Counted from the first letter of the stretch, positions 9,307 to 19,289 are shown. The stretch is 64,000 nucleotides of DNA from a bacterium (GCA_030430075.1 JAUIGN010000032.1:1-64000), one strand, 5' to 3'. Program-made: numbers and translations. The notes: generated by a model not told the origin, from the sequence alone.

Positions 9307-9621
9307 GCGTTCGAGCAAGGAAGCACCCTCAGGCGACGGTGGCCCCAGGTAGTTTGGGTCGGGTCGGCAGCCTGTTCGGGACAGGTCGGAGCAACGTGTT
9401 CCGTCCAATTCACCTTTTGTGGGCCGAATGCTCTGGCCGAATTCGTTGGCTCGCAATTAGACTATCGGCGGAGGGGAACGGGTCGCGTGGCGGATGGCCT
9501 CACAACCGGAATTCCGGCTACAGTCGGGCAAGGGCCGAGCGAGAATTCCCGTAATCGTTAGGGATCCCTTTCTTCACGTCAAGCGGCAGACCGAAAACGA
9601 AGAAGTAACCGGTGATAGTTC
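9307..9621. other. Gap without a gene
   Basis: About 315 bases between the family B copy and the next gene. I see no coding potential, repeat match or clear promoter. Confidence 0.4.
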
Positions 9622-10512
9622 ATGGAGAAACGCAACGTGCCAGGCATGATCGAGACCGTCAACGTGCTCAACAGTGCCGTCCGCACGGTGTTGGGTCTGG
9701 CCCTCCTGGGAGGGCTCGGCTATGGCGGTTGGTACGGCTACAACCTCTACCATGCCAAAGACGATGCAACCAATCGGGCCACCAAGGAACTGGCGGAGGC
9801 CAAGTCTGCGCTCACGCGAGCGGAGAATGAATTGCTTGACAAAGAGCGAACCCTGGCCCGGCAGAATGCCGAGTTGCAAGCGAAAGCGGTCGAGATCAAT
9901 GTGCTGAATGTCAAGGTTGAGGAACAGCAACACGAAATCACGAAGCTTGATACGTCACTGCGTTTGTTGAAGGTCGAAGAGCGGATCGCCCGCCTGACCG
10001 TCCTGGACCAGTCGACCAACGACCAGGGTGAATTGTTCTCCCTGATCGAATTCCAGAACCTCGACGAGAACGGCGAACCGCTGGACGACGCTCAACAATT
10101 CACCATCAAGGGGGACATTGTCTACATCGATACCTGGGTGGTGAAGTTCGAAGACAAGTACGTCGAGCAAGCCGACATCGACCGGGGCACGTCGCTGGTC
10201 CTTTTTCGTCGCCTGTTCGGCGAATTCCAGGAGCCGCAACAGGGATTCGCCCTGGACCAGACCGGCCAACGCCCGGTTGCCTATGCGCGGGGGAGCACGC
10301 TGTCCGAATTCGAGAAGCGCATCTGGGATGACTTCTGGGCCGTGGCCAATGACGAGTCCCGGCAACAGGAACTGGGGATTCGGGCCGCACACGGCGAAGC
10401 ACCGTCGTACAAGATTGAAAAGGGCGCCACCTATTTGATCAAGAAGCGGGCTTCGGCAGGACTCGAGTTTCAGCGGGTGCCCACCGTCAGCCCCGGCAAT
10501 CCTCCCACCTGA
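9622..10512 (+). CDS. Single-span coiled-coil protein of unknown function
   Basis: 296 residues that I cannot assign to a family. One transmembrane segment lies at about residues 19-39 (VLGLALLGGLGYGGWYGYNL). It is followed by a long heptad-like coiled coil (about 48-125: KELAEAKSALTRAENELL and on). The C-terminal globular region (about 130-290) has many charged and aromatic residues and no recognisable catalytic motif. The topology suggests a membrane-tethered scaffold with its bulk outside or inside the membrane. It lies 101 bases upstream of the CPBP protease gene on the same strand. The start at 9622 is the first ATG before the hydrophobic segment; an alternative ATG at 9646 would also keep the anchor. 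Confidence 0.7.
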   Translation: MEKRNVPGMIETVNVLNSAVRTVLGLALLGGLGYGGWYGYNLYHAKDDATNRATKELAEAKSALTRAENELLDKERTLARQNAELQAKAVEINVLNVKVEEQQHEITKLDTSLRLLKVEERIARLTVLDQSTNDQGELFSLIEFQNLDENGEPLDDAQQFTIKGDIVYIDTWVVKFEDKYVEQADIDRGTSLVLFRRLFGEFQEPQQGFALDQTGQRPVAYARGSTLSEFEKRIWDDFWAVANDESRQQELGIRAAHGEAPSYKIEKGATYLIKKRASAGLEFQRVPTVSPGNPPT

Positions 10513-10613
10513 CTCCTGCCGGCTGGCGCGCTCCGCACAACAAGTTGGTCTGCAGCGAATGATCCAGTTCCCACTTCGGGCGTGCGCCTCTCCAAGACCA
10601 TTCGGCAGGTACC

Positions 10614-11420
10614 ATGGCTGCTGCAAAGAAGGCTGCTGAGAAGAAACCGGGACGACCGGCCGCAGCGCTGCTGGCGGACTACTGGCGCACATCGCGACGG
10701 CCGTTCATCTGCCTGGCCTTTGTCGCTCCCATGCTGGTTGCCTATGAAGGTGGCTTGCTGCTCTGGCCGCAGGCCATGCGCAACGGGGCGGACGTCTGGC
10801 TACGCGCTTTACTGGAATATGCCGGCTTTAGCCAATACCTCTTACTGCCGCTGCTGACATGCGGGATCCTTCTCGCCTGGCACCACCTCCGACACGACCC
10901 CTGGAAGGTCCAGGGCCATGTGCTCTACGGAATGCTCGTCGAATCGATGACGCTCGGCTTTCTGCTCGTCGTCGGCGCGCAACTACAGCGTTCATTGCTC
11001 AATGAATTGGCTTCTCTGCCGGCCGCTTCCTCCACCACCTGTGCGATCTTGGAGGAAGGCGCGTTTCTGGTCCGAGCGATGGCGTTCCTGGGTGCCGGTA
11101 TTTACGAGGAATTACTGTTTCGGCTTATCCTTCTTTCCCTCTTGGTCGCCGGACTTTGCCAGTGCGGTATCTCCCGACAAGCCAGTTGCCTGACTGCCGT
11201 CGCGCTCAGCAGCCTCGTCTTCGCTGCGGCCCACTATCAACTGGACCTGCACTTTGGGAGTTGGCACCTTGCCACATCGGTCGGCGACACGTTTCAATGG
11301 CCGAGCTTCCTGTTTCGCTGCTCGGCGGGTGTCTTCTTTTCGCTTGTCTTCCTGTACCGCGGCTTCGGGATCGCCGTTGGCGCCCATGCCTTGTACGACA
11401 TTCTGGTGTCACTGCTGTAG
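10614..11420 (+). CDS. CPBP family intramembrane glutamic protease
   Basis: 268-residue polytopic membrane protein of the Abi/CPBP family (Rce1-like). The family motifs are present: EExxxR as GAGIYEELLFRLILL near residues 162-176, FxxxH as FAAAHYQLD near 203-211, and a final HALYDIL near 259-265. The N-terminus is a short lysine/alanine-rich cytoplasmic stretch. Family members cleave substrates within the membrane or process bacteriocin-like peptides; the substrate here is unknown. A family A repeat array follows about 90 bases after the stop. Confidence 0.9.
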   Translation: MAAAKKAAEKKPGRPAAALLADYWRTSRRPFICLAFVAPMLVAYEGGLLLWPQAMRNGADVWLRALLEYAGFSQYLLLPLLTCGILLAWHHLRHDPWKVQGHVLYGMLVESMTLGFLLVVGAQLQRSLLNELASLPAASSTTCAILEEGAFLVRAMAFLGAGIYEELLFRLILLSLLVAGLCQCGISRQASCLTAVALSSLVFAAAHYQLDLHFGSWHLATSVGDTFQWPSFLFRCSAGVFFSLVFLYRGFGIAVGAHALYDILVSLL

Positions 11421-11510
11421 GGAACGCGTGAAGGACGACTTCGGTCAGTCCGACGATACGGACGTGCTGGGAGTCGGTGATCACGCGTTTCGATTGGTGG
11501 CGGATGAGGG

Positions 11511-11775
11511 AGGTGTTGGAGACCTGCGGTCGGGCGTTTCGGCGGGGTCAGAGACCCGCGCCGAGCAGTACGTCAGAGACCCGCGCCGAGCAGTACGTCA
11601 GAGACCCGCGCCGAGCAGTACGTCAGAGACCCGCGCCGAGCAGTACGCCAGAGACCCGCGCCGAGCAGTACGCCAGAGACCCGCGCCGAGCAGTACGTCA
11701 GCGACACTTGCCGAGCAGTACGCCAGAGACCCGCGCCGAGCAGTACGTCAGAGACCCGCGCCGAGCAGGTTGTCG
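11511..11775. repeat. Interspersed repeat family A, copy 2 (9 units)
   Basis: The head (GGAGACCTGCGGTC) is followed by nine tandem 25-bp units of the type GAGACCCGCGCCGAGCAGTA plus CGYCA, starting at 11551 and then every 25 bases. The seventh unit is diverged (GCGACACTTG). The conserved hairpin is CGGCGGGGTC (11540-11549), loop AGA, GACCC, bulged G, CGCCG (11559-11563). A 25-bp period is not a multiple of three, which argues against coding. There are no spacers, so this is not CRISPR. Confidence 0.9.
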
Positions 11776-11871
11776 GTCGTCCAGACTCGCTAGCAATGGC
11801 TGGCAGCGCTTGCTGGCGGCGTGCCTGTCAAGACCCTTTCGAGCAGAACTTATCATGCGACAAAAGTGAGT

Positions 11872-11900
11872 TTGTTGCGGTTCCAAGGTCTGTCTATAAT
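11872..11900 (+). promoter_or_regulatory. Sigma-70-type promoter
   Basis: TTGTTG at 11872-11877 and a perfect TATAAT at 11895-11900, separated by 17 bases. Transcription would begin near 11907, about 60 bases before the GTG start of the DUF2617-like gene. It lies just after the family A array. Confidence 0.7.
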
Positions 11901-11969
11901 GGGGTCTTCCGACTCACAAAACCGAATGGCAGCGCACCACAACCGCGACTTGCCACAAGGAATATCGAA

Positions 11970-12527
11970 GTGTTAACCGTCCGACCCAAAGTTGCCGAAT
12001 TGGCCTTCCAATTATACGGCCGCACGCTTCATCCCGAGTTGTTCGAGGTTCACAAAACGCGTCACGTCGAACGGGGTGGATTCGCGGCAAAGATCGACAT
12101 TACCAGTGCAGGTCACGTGGTAAGCTGGAAGTATGAAGGTCTGGTTTTGACTGAGGTCGCGGCATCGGCCCATCATCCGTTGCCGCAGAAGCGTCGCCTG
12201 ATGTCCTACAAGCTGAAGGGCTCGCGCCATGACCGCGTCGAGTGTCGCGGGGGCGTCACCTACGACGTCAGCTTTCAGCTCGAACCGGTCTCGCCCGAAG
12301 TATTTCGGATGTTCCAACGCGAGCTTGCTGAGGACAGCGAACACAAGGGCATGCTGCAGCGCTTTGATTCAAGCGGTCGCATGGCCTTGGGCGCTCTCAG
12401 CTACATCAACGTGGAAACCCGCGACCGGAGCATGCTGATCCAGGCATTTCACACGTTTCCGGACGACTTCGCGATCGTCAAGAGCGAATCGCGATTCGCG
12501 TTGCCAAAGTCGTCCAAGTCAGCGTGA
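11970..12527 (+). CDS. DUF2617-like protein
   Basis: 185 residues beginning VLTVRPKVAELAFQLYGRTLHPELFE, which I match from memory to the DUF2617 family of unknown function. No signal peptide or membrane segment is seen, so it is probably cytoplasmic. I chose the GTG at 11970 because AAGGAA at 11957-11962 sits 7 bases upstream, and because the strong promoter at 11872-11900 lies inside any longer reading frame. The 3' end overlaps the convergent TolC-like gene by 9 bases. Confidence 0.75.
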   Translation: MLTVRPKVAELAFQLYGRTLHPELFEVHKTRHVERGGFAAKIDITSAGHVVSWKYEGLVLTEVAASAHHPLPQKRRLMSYKLKGSRHDRVECRGGVTYDVSFQLEPVSPEVFRMFQRELAEDSEHKGMLQRFDSSGRMALGALSYINVETRDRSMLIQAFHTFPDDFAIVKSESRFALPKSSKSA

Positions 12528-13961
12528 AAGCAGGCTGTCCTTGAGCAACAGGCCGTCGATTTCGACGGTCGATGACCAGAGGTCCCCCAGCGCTTCAACG
12601 TACGCCAGATTCGTCTGCGAATAGGTTCGCTGGGCGTTCAGCAAATCCAGGTAACCAATCTCACCTGCCTGGTAACCGGCGCGCACAAAATCCAGCGTCG
12701 TCTTGGAATGCGCCAAGATCCCTTCTGGCTTCGAGTAGTCATGGACCCGGTTCCGGGCCGTGGCATATTGTTGAAAGACGGAGGCCAAGCGCTGCTTGAG
12801 ACCGAGTTCGAGTCTCCCCACCGCCTGCTCGGCGGCAAACAGGTCCGCTTCCGCCTCGCGGATTCCACCCTGGTTGCGATCGAGCCAGGGAATGGGCAGC
12901 GATACCTGCAGATTCGCGTTGCTTCCGCCGGTCCCGTTGTCGCGCTGAATGACGGCCTGGACGTCGACGTTAGGAACCGGCTCGGCGTAGGCCCGATCGA
13001 TGGCCCAACGGGCCCGCGCGACGTTGGTCATGGCCACGGCCATCTCCGGACTCTCGGCAATCAACCGCTGCAAAACTTGCTCGACATCCAGGCCCGCGAC
13101 CGTCGCCTCCAGGTCGCCGACGAGTCGGAGCGGAGCAAGTGGTGTCCCGCCCAATACGGCGGACAGCCGCGACCAGGCGGCCGCATGCAGATTTTTCGCA
13201 TTCTTGTGCTGCAATTCCGACCGCTGCAGTTCGATCCGACCGCGCATGACATCGACCTGACTGACCTCTTTGGCGTTAAAGAGCGCTTCGGCGGTGGTCA
13301 TCCCCTGGTTGGCGATCTCCAACAACTGTTCGGTCACTTCGATTCGCCGCTGCGCGACAAGGACGTCGTAGAAGCCCAGCCGCACATCCGTCATCACCCG
13401 TTGCTGAAAGGTGGCAAGCTCTTGTTCCGCCAGCGCAATCTCTTCGGCGGCAACCGCCCGATTCAAGTGAAGCTTGCCGCCCCGCACGAATTCCTGCTGC
13501 AGATAGAGGCCCTGCTGTTCGGCCAGGCCGTGGCTGCCAAGCTGCTGGCCCGAATATCCCAGGACGGTGTTCGGCGGCAAGCCAACCTGGACCCAACGAC
13601 CTCGTGCGGCATCGACTTTGGCCTGTGCCAACGCGATGGCCGGATTGGCCATCAGGGCCATCTCCTCCAACTCGGGCAGCGTCAGGCCTGCGTCGACCTG
13701 AACTTCCTCAGGCAACGGCACAATTGGCTCGACTTCCCGAATCTGGGCAAGGTGGGAGACCGGCCGGACGTCGGGACCGACTGCACCTTCCGGCCTGATC
13801 GCCGGCCCTTCCATGGAAACGGGGGGCGATACCGGGTAGACGGATGACGGTGGCGGACCCACCGAATCAGCGAATCCCAGCGGGGGGGCGTCTCGCTCAA
13901 TCGACTGACAGCCGATCAGAATGCACACGGCGGCGAGAAGCGTCAATTTTGCCGCATCCAT
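12519..13961 (-). CDS. TolC-family outer membrane efflux protein
   Basis: Outer-membrane channel of the efflux operon, 480 residues. I chose the ATG at 13961, giving MDAAKLTLLAAVCILIGCQS, a lipoprotein signal with lipobox LIGC; GGCGGA lies about 9 bases upstream. Two long repeat halves of alternating helix and strand follow, typical of the OEP family: LTLPELEEMALMANPAIALA near residues 90-110 and a second set before LDLLNAQRTYSQTNLAYVEAL near the C-terminus. It is the third gene after the adaptor and pump. The 253-base gap to the pump gene contains a decayed family B fragment, so it may have a separate promoter. Confidence 0.92.
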   Translation of the reverse strand: MDAAKLTLLAAVCILIGCQSIERDAPPLGFADSVGPPPSSVYPVSPPVSMEGPAIRPEGAVGPDVRPVSHLAQIREVEPIVPLPEEVQVDAGLTLPELEEMALMANPAIALAQAKVDAARGRWVQVGLPPNTVLGYSGQQLGSHGLAEQQGLYLQQEFVRGGKLHLNRAVAAEEIALAEQELATFQQRVMTDVRLGFYDVLVAQRRIEVTEQLLEIANQGMTTAEALFNAKEVSQVDVMRGRIELQRSELQHKNAKNLHAAAWSRLSAVLGGTPLAPLRLVGDLEATVAGLDVEQVLQRLIAESPEMAVAMTNVARARWAIDRAYAEPVPNVDVQAVIQRDNGTGGSNANLQVSLPIPWLDRNQGGIREAEADLFAAEQAVGRLELGLKQRLASVFQQYATARNRVHDYSKPEGILAHSKTTLDFVRAGYQAGEIGYLDLLNAQRTYSQTNLAYVEALGDLWSSTVEIDGLLLKDSLLSR

Positions 13962-14087
13962 GTCAAGTATTCCGCCGGGCCGACATAATCCTACCCTTCT
14001 TCGTATCGGCCAGTCGGTTTCCGCGGCTTGACCCAATTCGACCGGTTGAAGCAGTTGTCCGGTGCAACCTGCGGCGACCTCAACGAA

Positions 14088-14141
14088 CCCGGCTCGGCGA
14101 TCAACGGTGCGGTGGGCTCACATCCGACGGCTGATGGCCCA
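14088..14141 (-). repeat. Possible decayed family B fragment
   Basis: CCCGGCTCGGCGATCAACGG and CCGACGGCTGATG resemble the right half of family B (GGCGATCAACGGAACCGG ... AACGGCTGATGAATCATCC). The left half is absent. It lies between the RND pump and TolC genes. Confidence 0.35.
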
Positions 14142-14214
14142 CGAGGCGCATCACGCAGCAAGACGGTGAGCGCAACTCGACTCGATGGCAAAAATCTTGC
14201 CGAGCCAATCGCCA

Positions 14215-17200
14215 TCACCCGGACTGGGAAATCTCGACGGGCGGGTTCACATCGGCCTCGTCGGCGGGCAGTCGCCGATCCTCAACATCCATCGGATCGT
14301 CGACCGAGCGATCATCGGCGATACGTCTAAAGCGGCTTCTGGCATCCATCAGCAGGCTGAACAGCGTGGGCACCAGAAACAATGTCACCAACGTCGACAC
14401 GATCAGCCCGCCAAGCACCACGCTGCCGAGCCCACGGTAGAGTTCGCTTCCCGCACCACGAAAAAGAACGAGCGGCAGCAGGCCGAAGACGGTGGTGGCC
14501 GTGGTCATGAAAATCGGTCGAATTCTGGTCCGTACACTTTCCAGAATTGCGGGGCGCGGCGTGTAGTCTTCGTCGCGAATCAAATTGAGTGATTGGTGAA
14601 CGATCAAGATCGCGTTGTTCACGGCGGTACCGATCAAGATCACGAAGCCGAGCATGGTGAGGACATCAAGCGACGGGGGGGCAGACGCGGGCCAGCCGAA
14701 GACCTGGGTCGTGAAGTTCTGATAGACCTCCAACAACCTCAACCCCAGCACGCCACCCACGGCCCCCAGCGGGACACTGGTGATGATCACCAGCGGAAAC
14801 AGCCAGGACTCGAACAGCGCGGCCATCAGCAGATAGGTCACCAGCAGCGCCAGGACCATGACCCAGCGAAAGGAGAGCCAGGTTTGGAGCAGCTTGTCGG
14901 CGGTGCCGCTTAACGTAATCGTATATTCAACTCCCAATCGTCCGCTCTCGCGCAAGGGTGCCAGAATCTCCTGATCGATCAGGCGAATGGCAGACTCGAG
15001 CGGCACGTCCGGGGGCGGCGTCACTTGAATCGTGACCGCCCGTTGCCGCTCGCGGTGGTTCACCTGTTCCGGTCCGCTGCTGATCCGCACGTTGGCCAGC
15101 GATTCCAGCGGCACCAAAGATCCTGTCGGCGTGGCCAGAGGCAGGCCTTCCAGGTCCTGCGTCTGTGCCGCGTAATTGCGCGACCCCATGATCATGAGAT
15201 CGATCTTGTCGTTCCCCAGGTAGTAGTCGGTGGCGTATGCGCCGTCGATCAGTGCATCGACGCTGTAGCCGAGATCGCTGGCGGTCACCTGCATCTCGTT
15301 TGCCTGGACGAGCCGCGGCTCGACGTGCACTTCTGGACTGGACAGGTCCAGGCTGGGGATGGGTCGGGCCTGCGCTTCGGGTCCTGACGCGCCGTCCTCT
15401 CGCCACGGCAAACCGCCCACTTGCCCCAGGATCTGCCCGCCGAACGCGACCAACTGCGGTAACTCGGGCCCGGTGATCTCGATATCGATGGTCCGCCCGG
15501 CGGTCAGTCCACGTTCGAATAGGCTGGACTGACTGGCCACGACAATGGTGCCGGGGAGCTTGGTTCGCAGGCTGAACATGAGCGGGACAAGTTCGCCGGC
15601 GCGCAGCGGATCGGCAGCCCGCAAACCGACAAAGACCTGCCGCCCCCGCGCCACGTAGAAGAAGTCACCAATGACGGGAAACGCGAGATCGTCTGCGGCG
15701 GCCTGCTCGGGATCCACATCCCAATACGGCCGCAATTCTTCTTCGACCGTTTGTCCGACCTGCATGAGTTCTTCGAGATTGTAACCGGGCGGCGGGAGGA
15801 TCAGCCCGAAAACGAGGTTGCGGTTTCCGGTCGGCAGGTATTCGACCTTCGGCCAAAACAGGTAGCTTGTGATCGCCGCCCCACCGATCAGAAAAAGGAC
15901 CAGAAAACATCGTCGCCAGACGCCTTGTTGAATCCACCGGTTGGTCTCGACGACCTGCCCGACAAAGCGGCCGGCAATGCCACCGCCCCCTGACGACTGC
16001 TCGGATTGCTGCTCGGGATGCCGCCGTCGCTCCCCCTTGAGGAGTCTGGCAGCCGCGGTGGGAATGACCGTCACGCTGACCACCAGTGAGAGACCGACCG
16101 CCGCACTGATCGCCAGCGCGATATCGCGAAACAACTGGCCGGCCTCTTCTTCGATGAAGAGCACGGGCAGGAACACGGCCAAGGTGGTGAGTGTGGAAGC
16201 GACGACGGCCCCCCAGACCTCCTTGGTTCCCGCCACGGCTGCGACAAACGGTGGCTTGCCGTTCTGGTAATGTCGAAAGATGTTCTCCAGGACGACGACC
16301 GCGTTATCCACCAACATGCCGACCGCGAACGCCAACCCTGCCAGGCTGATGACGTTCAAGGATCGATTGAGCCAGTGAAGGACCAGAAAAGTACCGATGA
16401 TGCTGGTAGGAATCGCCAAGCCGATCACCAGCGTGGATCGCCCGCTGCGCAAAAACACCAGCAGCACGACCACGGTCAGGATCCCGCCCACCAGAATATT
16501 CTGGTTCACCAGGCCGACCGACGAGTAAATGTACTCGGTCTCGTCGTAGACCTGCGTCAATACGAGGCCTCGATCCTTGAGAATCGATTGGTTAAGCCGC
16601 TCGTTGGTCTCCCGCAGGCCGCGCATGACGTCGAGCACATTGGCGCCGGTTTCGCGCTGGGCGTTGACCGCGATGTTCGACGATCCAAAGCGGCGTACAA
16701 AGCCATCCGGCTTCTTGAAACCAAGCCGCACCTCGGCAACGTCGCGGACGTGGACGGGGGCCCCGTCATGCACTGCGAGCACCAGGTCCTCGACTTGTTC
16801 CGGCGAGCGAAATTGGCCCAGCGTGCGGACGACGTAACGCCGTTTACCTTCCCAGAAATCGCCGGCCGACGAATCGATATTCTCGGCACGCAGCACGCGG
16901 CGCACATCCGGAATCGTGAGTTGCCGATATGCCAGCTGCTGCGGGTCAACAATGACTTGCAGTTCCGGATCCTGACCACCGAAAACGTTCGAATTGGACA
17001 CGCCGGGGACGCGCTCGAACTGAGCTTCTATCTGATCCTCGGCAAACTTCCGCAACGTGGGAACGTCGATCGCGGGAGGGAGAATCGGTTCCAATTCCGG
17101 ATGCTCGGCGGCCAACCGACGAAGACGCAGCTTGGCCAGGCCGGGATTCTCTGCATCCAGCACCGACCGCAACCCGGCCGCCAGATCGGGATGTTCGTCC

Positions 17201-17667
17201 CGAAACTTTTCAATGACCGAACGTTCAGGCATTCGCGCGCTGAGGATGAACCAGGCGATGGGGCGATCCGCCGAGTCCGCCGTGCTGATCACCGGTTCGT
17301 CCGCATCCTCCGGATACTCGGGCACCTGCTGCAGGCGGCTGTTAACCTTCAGCAGGGCTTTCTCCATATTGGTTCCGACGGCGAATTCGAGCGTGATCTG
17401 CCCGCTCGAATCCATGCACTCGGAGCTCATCTTGGTGACGCCCTCGACGCTCTGAAGTTGTTCCTCCTGCTCCTGGACGATCTCGCGTTCGATCTCCTGC
17501 GGACTGGCCCCAGGCCACTGCGTCTGGATTGAGATCGTCGGAATCTGCACTTCCGGCGTCAGTTGCATCGGCATCCGTAAGAGGGCGATCACACCGAACA
17601 AGGCGACGATCAGCACGCCAACGGCCACCTTTACGGGGTTGTGAACAAAGGCTTCAATGGGATGCAC
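14215..17667 (-). CDS. RND efflux pump, HAE1/AcrB type
   Basis: Inner-membrane proton-driven transporter, 1150 residues, with the usual twelve-helix plan and two large periplasmic loops. It begins MHPIEAFVHNPVKVAVGVLI. The TM4 motif reads GMLVDNAVVVLENIFRH and the TM10 motif GTAVNNAILIVHQSLNL. Against AcrB, Asp407 is kept but the Asp408 and Lys940 positions are Asn. The same VDN/VNN pattern occurs in other HAE1 subfamilies (SwrC-like), so the pump is probably functional with a different proton relay. The insertion around residues 140-185 (MPERSVIEKFRDEHPDLAAG onward) lies in the first periplasmic loop and is unusual. Adaptor upstream and TolC downstream complete the tripartite system. Confidence 0.95.
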   Translation of the reverse strand: MHPIEAFVHNPVKVAVGVLIVALFGVIALLRMPMQLTPEVQIPTISIQTQWPGASPQEIEREIVQEQEEQLQSVEGVTKMSSECMDSSGQITLEFAVGTNMEKALLKVNSRLQQVPEYPEDADEPVISTADSADRPIAWFILSARMPERSVIEKFRDEHPDLAAGLRSVLDAENPGLAKLRLRRLAAEHPELEPILPPAIDVPTLRKFAEDQIEAQFERVPGVSNSNVFGGQDPELQVIVDPQQLAYRQLTIPDVRRVLRAENIDSSAGDFWEGKRRYVVRTLGQFRSPEQVEDLVLAVHDGAPVHVRDVAEVRLGFKKPDGFVRRFGSSNIAVNAQRETGANVLDVMRGLRETNERLNQSILKDRGLVLTQVYDETEYIYSSVGLVNQNILVGGILTVVVLLVFLRSGRSTLVIGLAIPTSIIGTFLVLHWLNRSLNVISLAGLAFAVGMLVDNAVVVLENIFRHYQNGKPPFVAAVAGTKEVWGAVVASTLTTLAVFLPVLFIEEEAGQLFRDIALAISAAVGLSLVVSVTVIPTAAARLLKGERRRHPEQQSEQSSGGGGIAGRFVGQVVETNRWIQQGVWRRCFLVLFLIGGAAITSYLFWPKVEYLPTGNRNLVFGLILPPPGYNLEELMQVGQTVEEELRPYWDVDPEQAAADDLAFPVIGDFFYVARGRQVFVGLRAADPLRAGELVPLMFSLRTKLPGTIVVASQSSLFERGLTAGRTIDIEITGPELPQLVAFGGQILGQVGGLPWREDGASGPEAQARPIPSLDLSSPEVHVEPRLVQANEMQVTASDLGYSVDALIDGAYATDYYLGNDKIDLMIMGSRNYAAQTQDLEGLPLATPTGSLVPLESLANVRISSGPEQVNHRERQRAVTIQVTPPPDVPLESAIRLIDQEILAPLRESGRLGVEYTITLSGTADKLLQTWLSFRWVMVLALLVTYLLMAALFESWLFPLVIITSVPLGAVGGVLGLRLLEVYQNFTTQVFGWPASAPPSLDVLTMLGFVILIGTAVNNAILIVHQSLNLIRDEDYTPRPAILESVRTRIRPIFMTTATTVFGLLPLVLFRGAGSELYRGLGSVVLGGLIVSTLVTLFLVPTLFSLLMDARSRFRRIADDRSVDDPMDVEDRRLPADEADVNPPVEISQSG

Positions 17668-17814
17668 GATGAAGACCTGGCATGGGAAGGATCAGGGAAA
17701 CAGGGCAACACGACCGATGATCGCGACGGGCGATTCCGGCAACGGGGATGTCGTCGCAATGCATGACTCGGCTCCACTGCGGGTCCCCGGCCGACGCAAC
17801 TGAGTGCGGTCCAG

Positions 17815-19104
17815 TTACGGTGTACTGACCCGCTCGAACGGAACGACTTCAACCGGCTGCTGATCGCGCAACCGTTCGTTGCCGCGCGAAGCCACCAGCA
17901 TTCCTTCTTTGAGCCGGCCGGTGCGGTCGATCACCTGAATCCGCGAGCCAAATGCGACCCCCAGTTCGACCGGGACCACTCGGGCGACATCCTGCTGGCT
18001 GCCGTTGTCTTTCTCAATCAACACGATACTCTGGGCCCGGCCGTTGAGGACCAGTGCGTCCTTCGGGACCATGAGCGCGGTCTGCTCGGTGCCGACGCCG
18101 ATCGTAACCTGGGCCAGCATGCCGGCCTTCAATAAGTACTCGCCGTTCTGCTGCGGGTTCTTCAACCGAATCACGACCGGAAACGTCCGCGACCGGCGTT
18201 CCGCCAGTGGAACAATGCGGTTGATCTTGCCGACGATCACTTCTTCCGGCGTGGCTTCGAGTCGTACCTGGGCGTCGCTGCCCAGCCGAACGTTCGTGAT
18301 GTACGTTTCGGGGACCGCCACACGAATTTCGATCGGATCGAGTTGCACGACATCCGCTACCGGATCGCCCTGTGACACCCAGGCGCCGATCTCCGTATGC
18401 TTGACGGTCACGAATCCGCTGAACGGCGCGCGAATGGTATATTTTTTCTTAACGTCTTCCAACTGGTTGACCGCTTCCTGTGCCATCAGCATCCGGGCCC
18501 GGGCCTGTTCGATCTTCTCCTGCCGGGGCCCTTTGACGGCCAGGGCGAGTGCGGCCTTGGCCTCCACCTGCATCTGTTCGGCGGCCAGATAGACGGACTG
18601 CGCCTCTTCGTACTCCTCCTGGGTCGAGGTGTTGACGGCCCGCAGCGACCGCACTCGCTCAAACCGCGTGCGGGCAAACTTGGCATGGGCGGCGGCCGCC
18701 TGGAGACGGGCTTCGGCCTGCTCGATCTCTTCCGGGCGCGAACCGGCTTCCGCTTCCACAAGTTCCTGTTCGCGTAAGGCGAGCTCCGCGCGAGCTGCCG
18801 CGACCTGAATGGAAATCGTGCCGATCCGCAGTTGGGCGATCGGCTGTCCGACGCTCGGTTCCGCATCGCTTCCCGCTTCCATGGCAACCGGATCGCCGTC
18901 GTTAACAAACAACTCGACCACGCGCCCGTCCACGGCGCTGCCCACGACGCTGTGCCGCGACGGCGCGACGGCACCGACAAAGGACTGCCCGGCCGATACC
19001 GTCTGCTTGGTAATCGGGCTGACGGCAACCGCCGCCTGGTCTTGTGCACCCGCCTCGCCAAGCAGGCAAGAAAGCGACACAATAACGCAGAAGTGAAGCT
19101 TCAT
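17815..19104 (-). CDS. RND efflux periplasmic adaptor (MFP/HlyD family)
   Basis: Membrane-fusion subunit, 429 residues. The signal peptide MKLHFCVIVSLSCLLGEAGA is followed by a lipoyl half-motif, a long coiled-coil hairpin rich in Ala/Glu (about residues 95-215, with ELALREQELVEAEAGSRPEEI), the second lipoyl half (IRAPFSGFVTVKHTEIGAWV) and a beta-barrel domain. I start at the ATG at 19104, preceded by GAGG 9 bases upstream; the TTG immediately before it is less likely. It is the first gene of the operon, and the pump follows after 147 bases. Confidence 0.93.
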   Translation of the reverse strand: MKLHFCVIVSLSCLLGEAGAQDQAAVAVSPITKQTVSAGQSFVGAVAPSRHSVVGSAVDGRVVELFVNDGDPVAMEAGSDAEPSVGQPIAQLRIGTISIQVAAARAELALREQELVEAEAGSRPEEIEQAEARLQAAAAHAKFARTRFERVRSLRAVNTSTQEEYEEAQSVYLAAEQMQVEAKAALALAVKGPRQEKIEQARARMLMAQEAVNQLEDVKKKYTIRAPFSGFVTVKHTEIGAWVSQGDPVADVVQLDPIEIRVAVPETYITNVRLGSDAQVRLEATPEEVIVGKINRIVPLAERRSRTFPVVIRLKNPQQNGEYLLKAGMLAQVTIGVGTEQTALMVPKDALVLNGRAQSIVLIEKDNGSQQDVARVVPVELGVAFGSRIQVIDRTGRLKEGMLVASRGNERLRDQQPVEVVPFERVSTP

Positions 19105-19289
19105 CAATTTGCCTCATTCCCCTCCAGGCCCTCATTCCCCTTCAGGCGAGGAACACGCCTGCAAGTTTCGCCTCGATAGCTCGCGGATCAGCCGGCATCG
19201 CCACCGGCCCAGGACTCCACGATAGATGCGTACGAAGCAAGGGTCAAGCAAGCGAACGGAACGCGGGCACAGTCCACAAAGCAGCAATT

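Noticed and set aside
11551..11775. Possible CRISPR array
   Set aside because: The 25-bp units are contiguous with no spacers, the unit differs between loci, and no cas genes are present.
11254..11793. Coding frames through the family A array
   Set aside because: 25-bp units rotate through all three frames, producing an artificial repeat protein; there is no ribosome binding site and it overlaps the CPBP gene.
14088..14141. Full family B copy between pump and TolC genes
   Set aside because: Only the right half is recognisable, so it is listed as a low-confidence fragment and not counted as a full copy.
16270..17532. 420-residue plus-strand frame opposite the RND pump
   Set aside because: The pump frame has clear family motifs; the opposite strand is open only through codon bias in GC-rich sequence.
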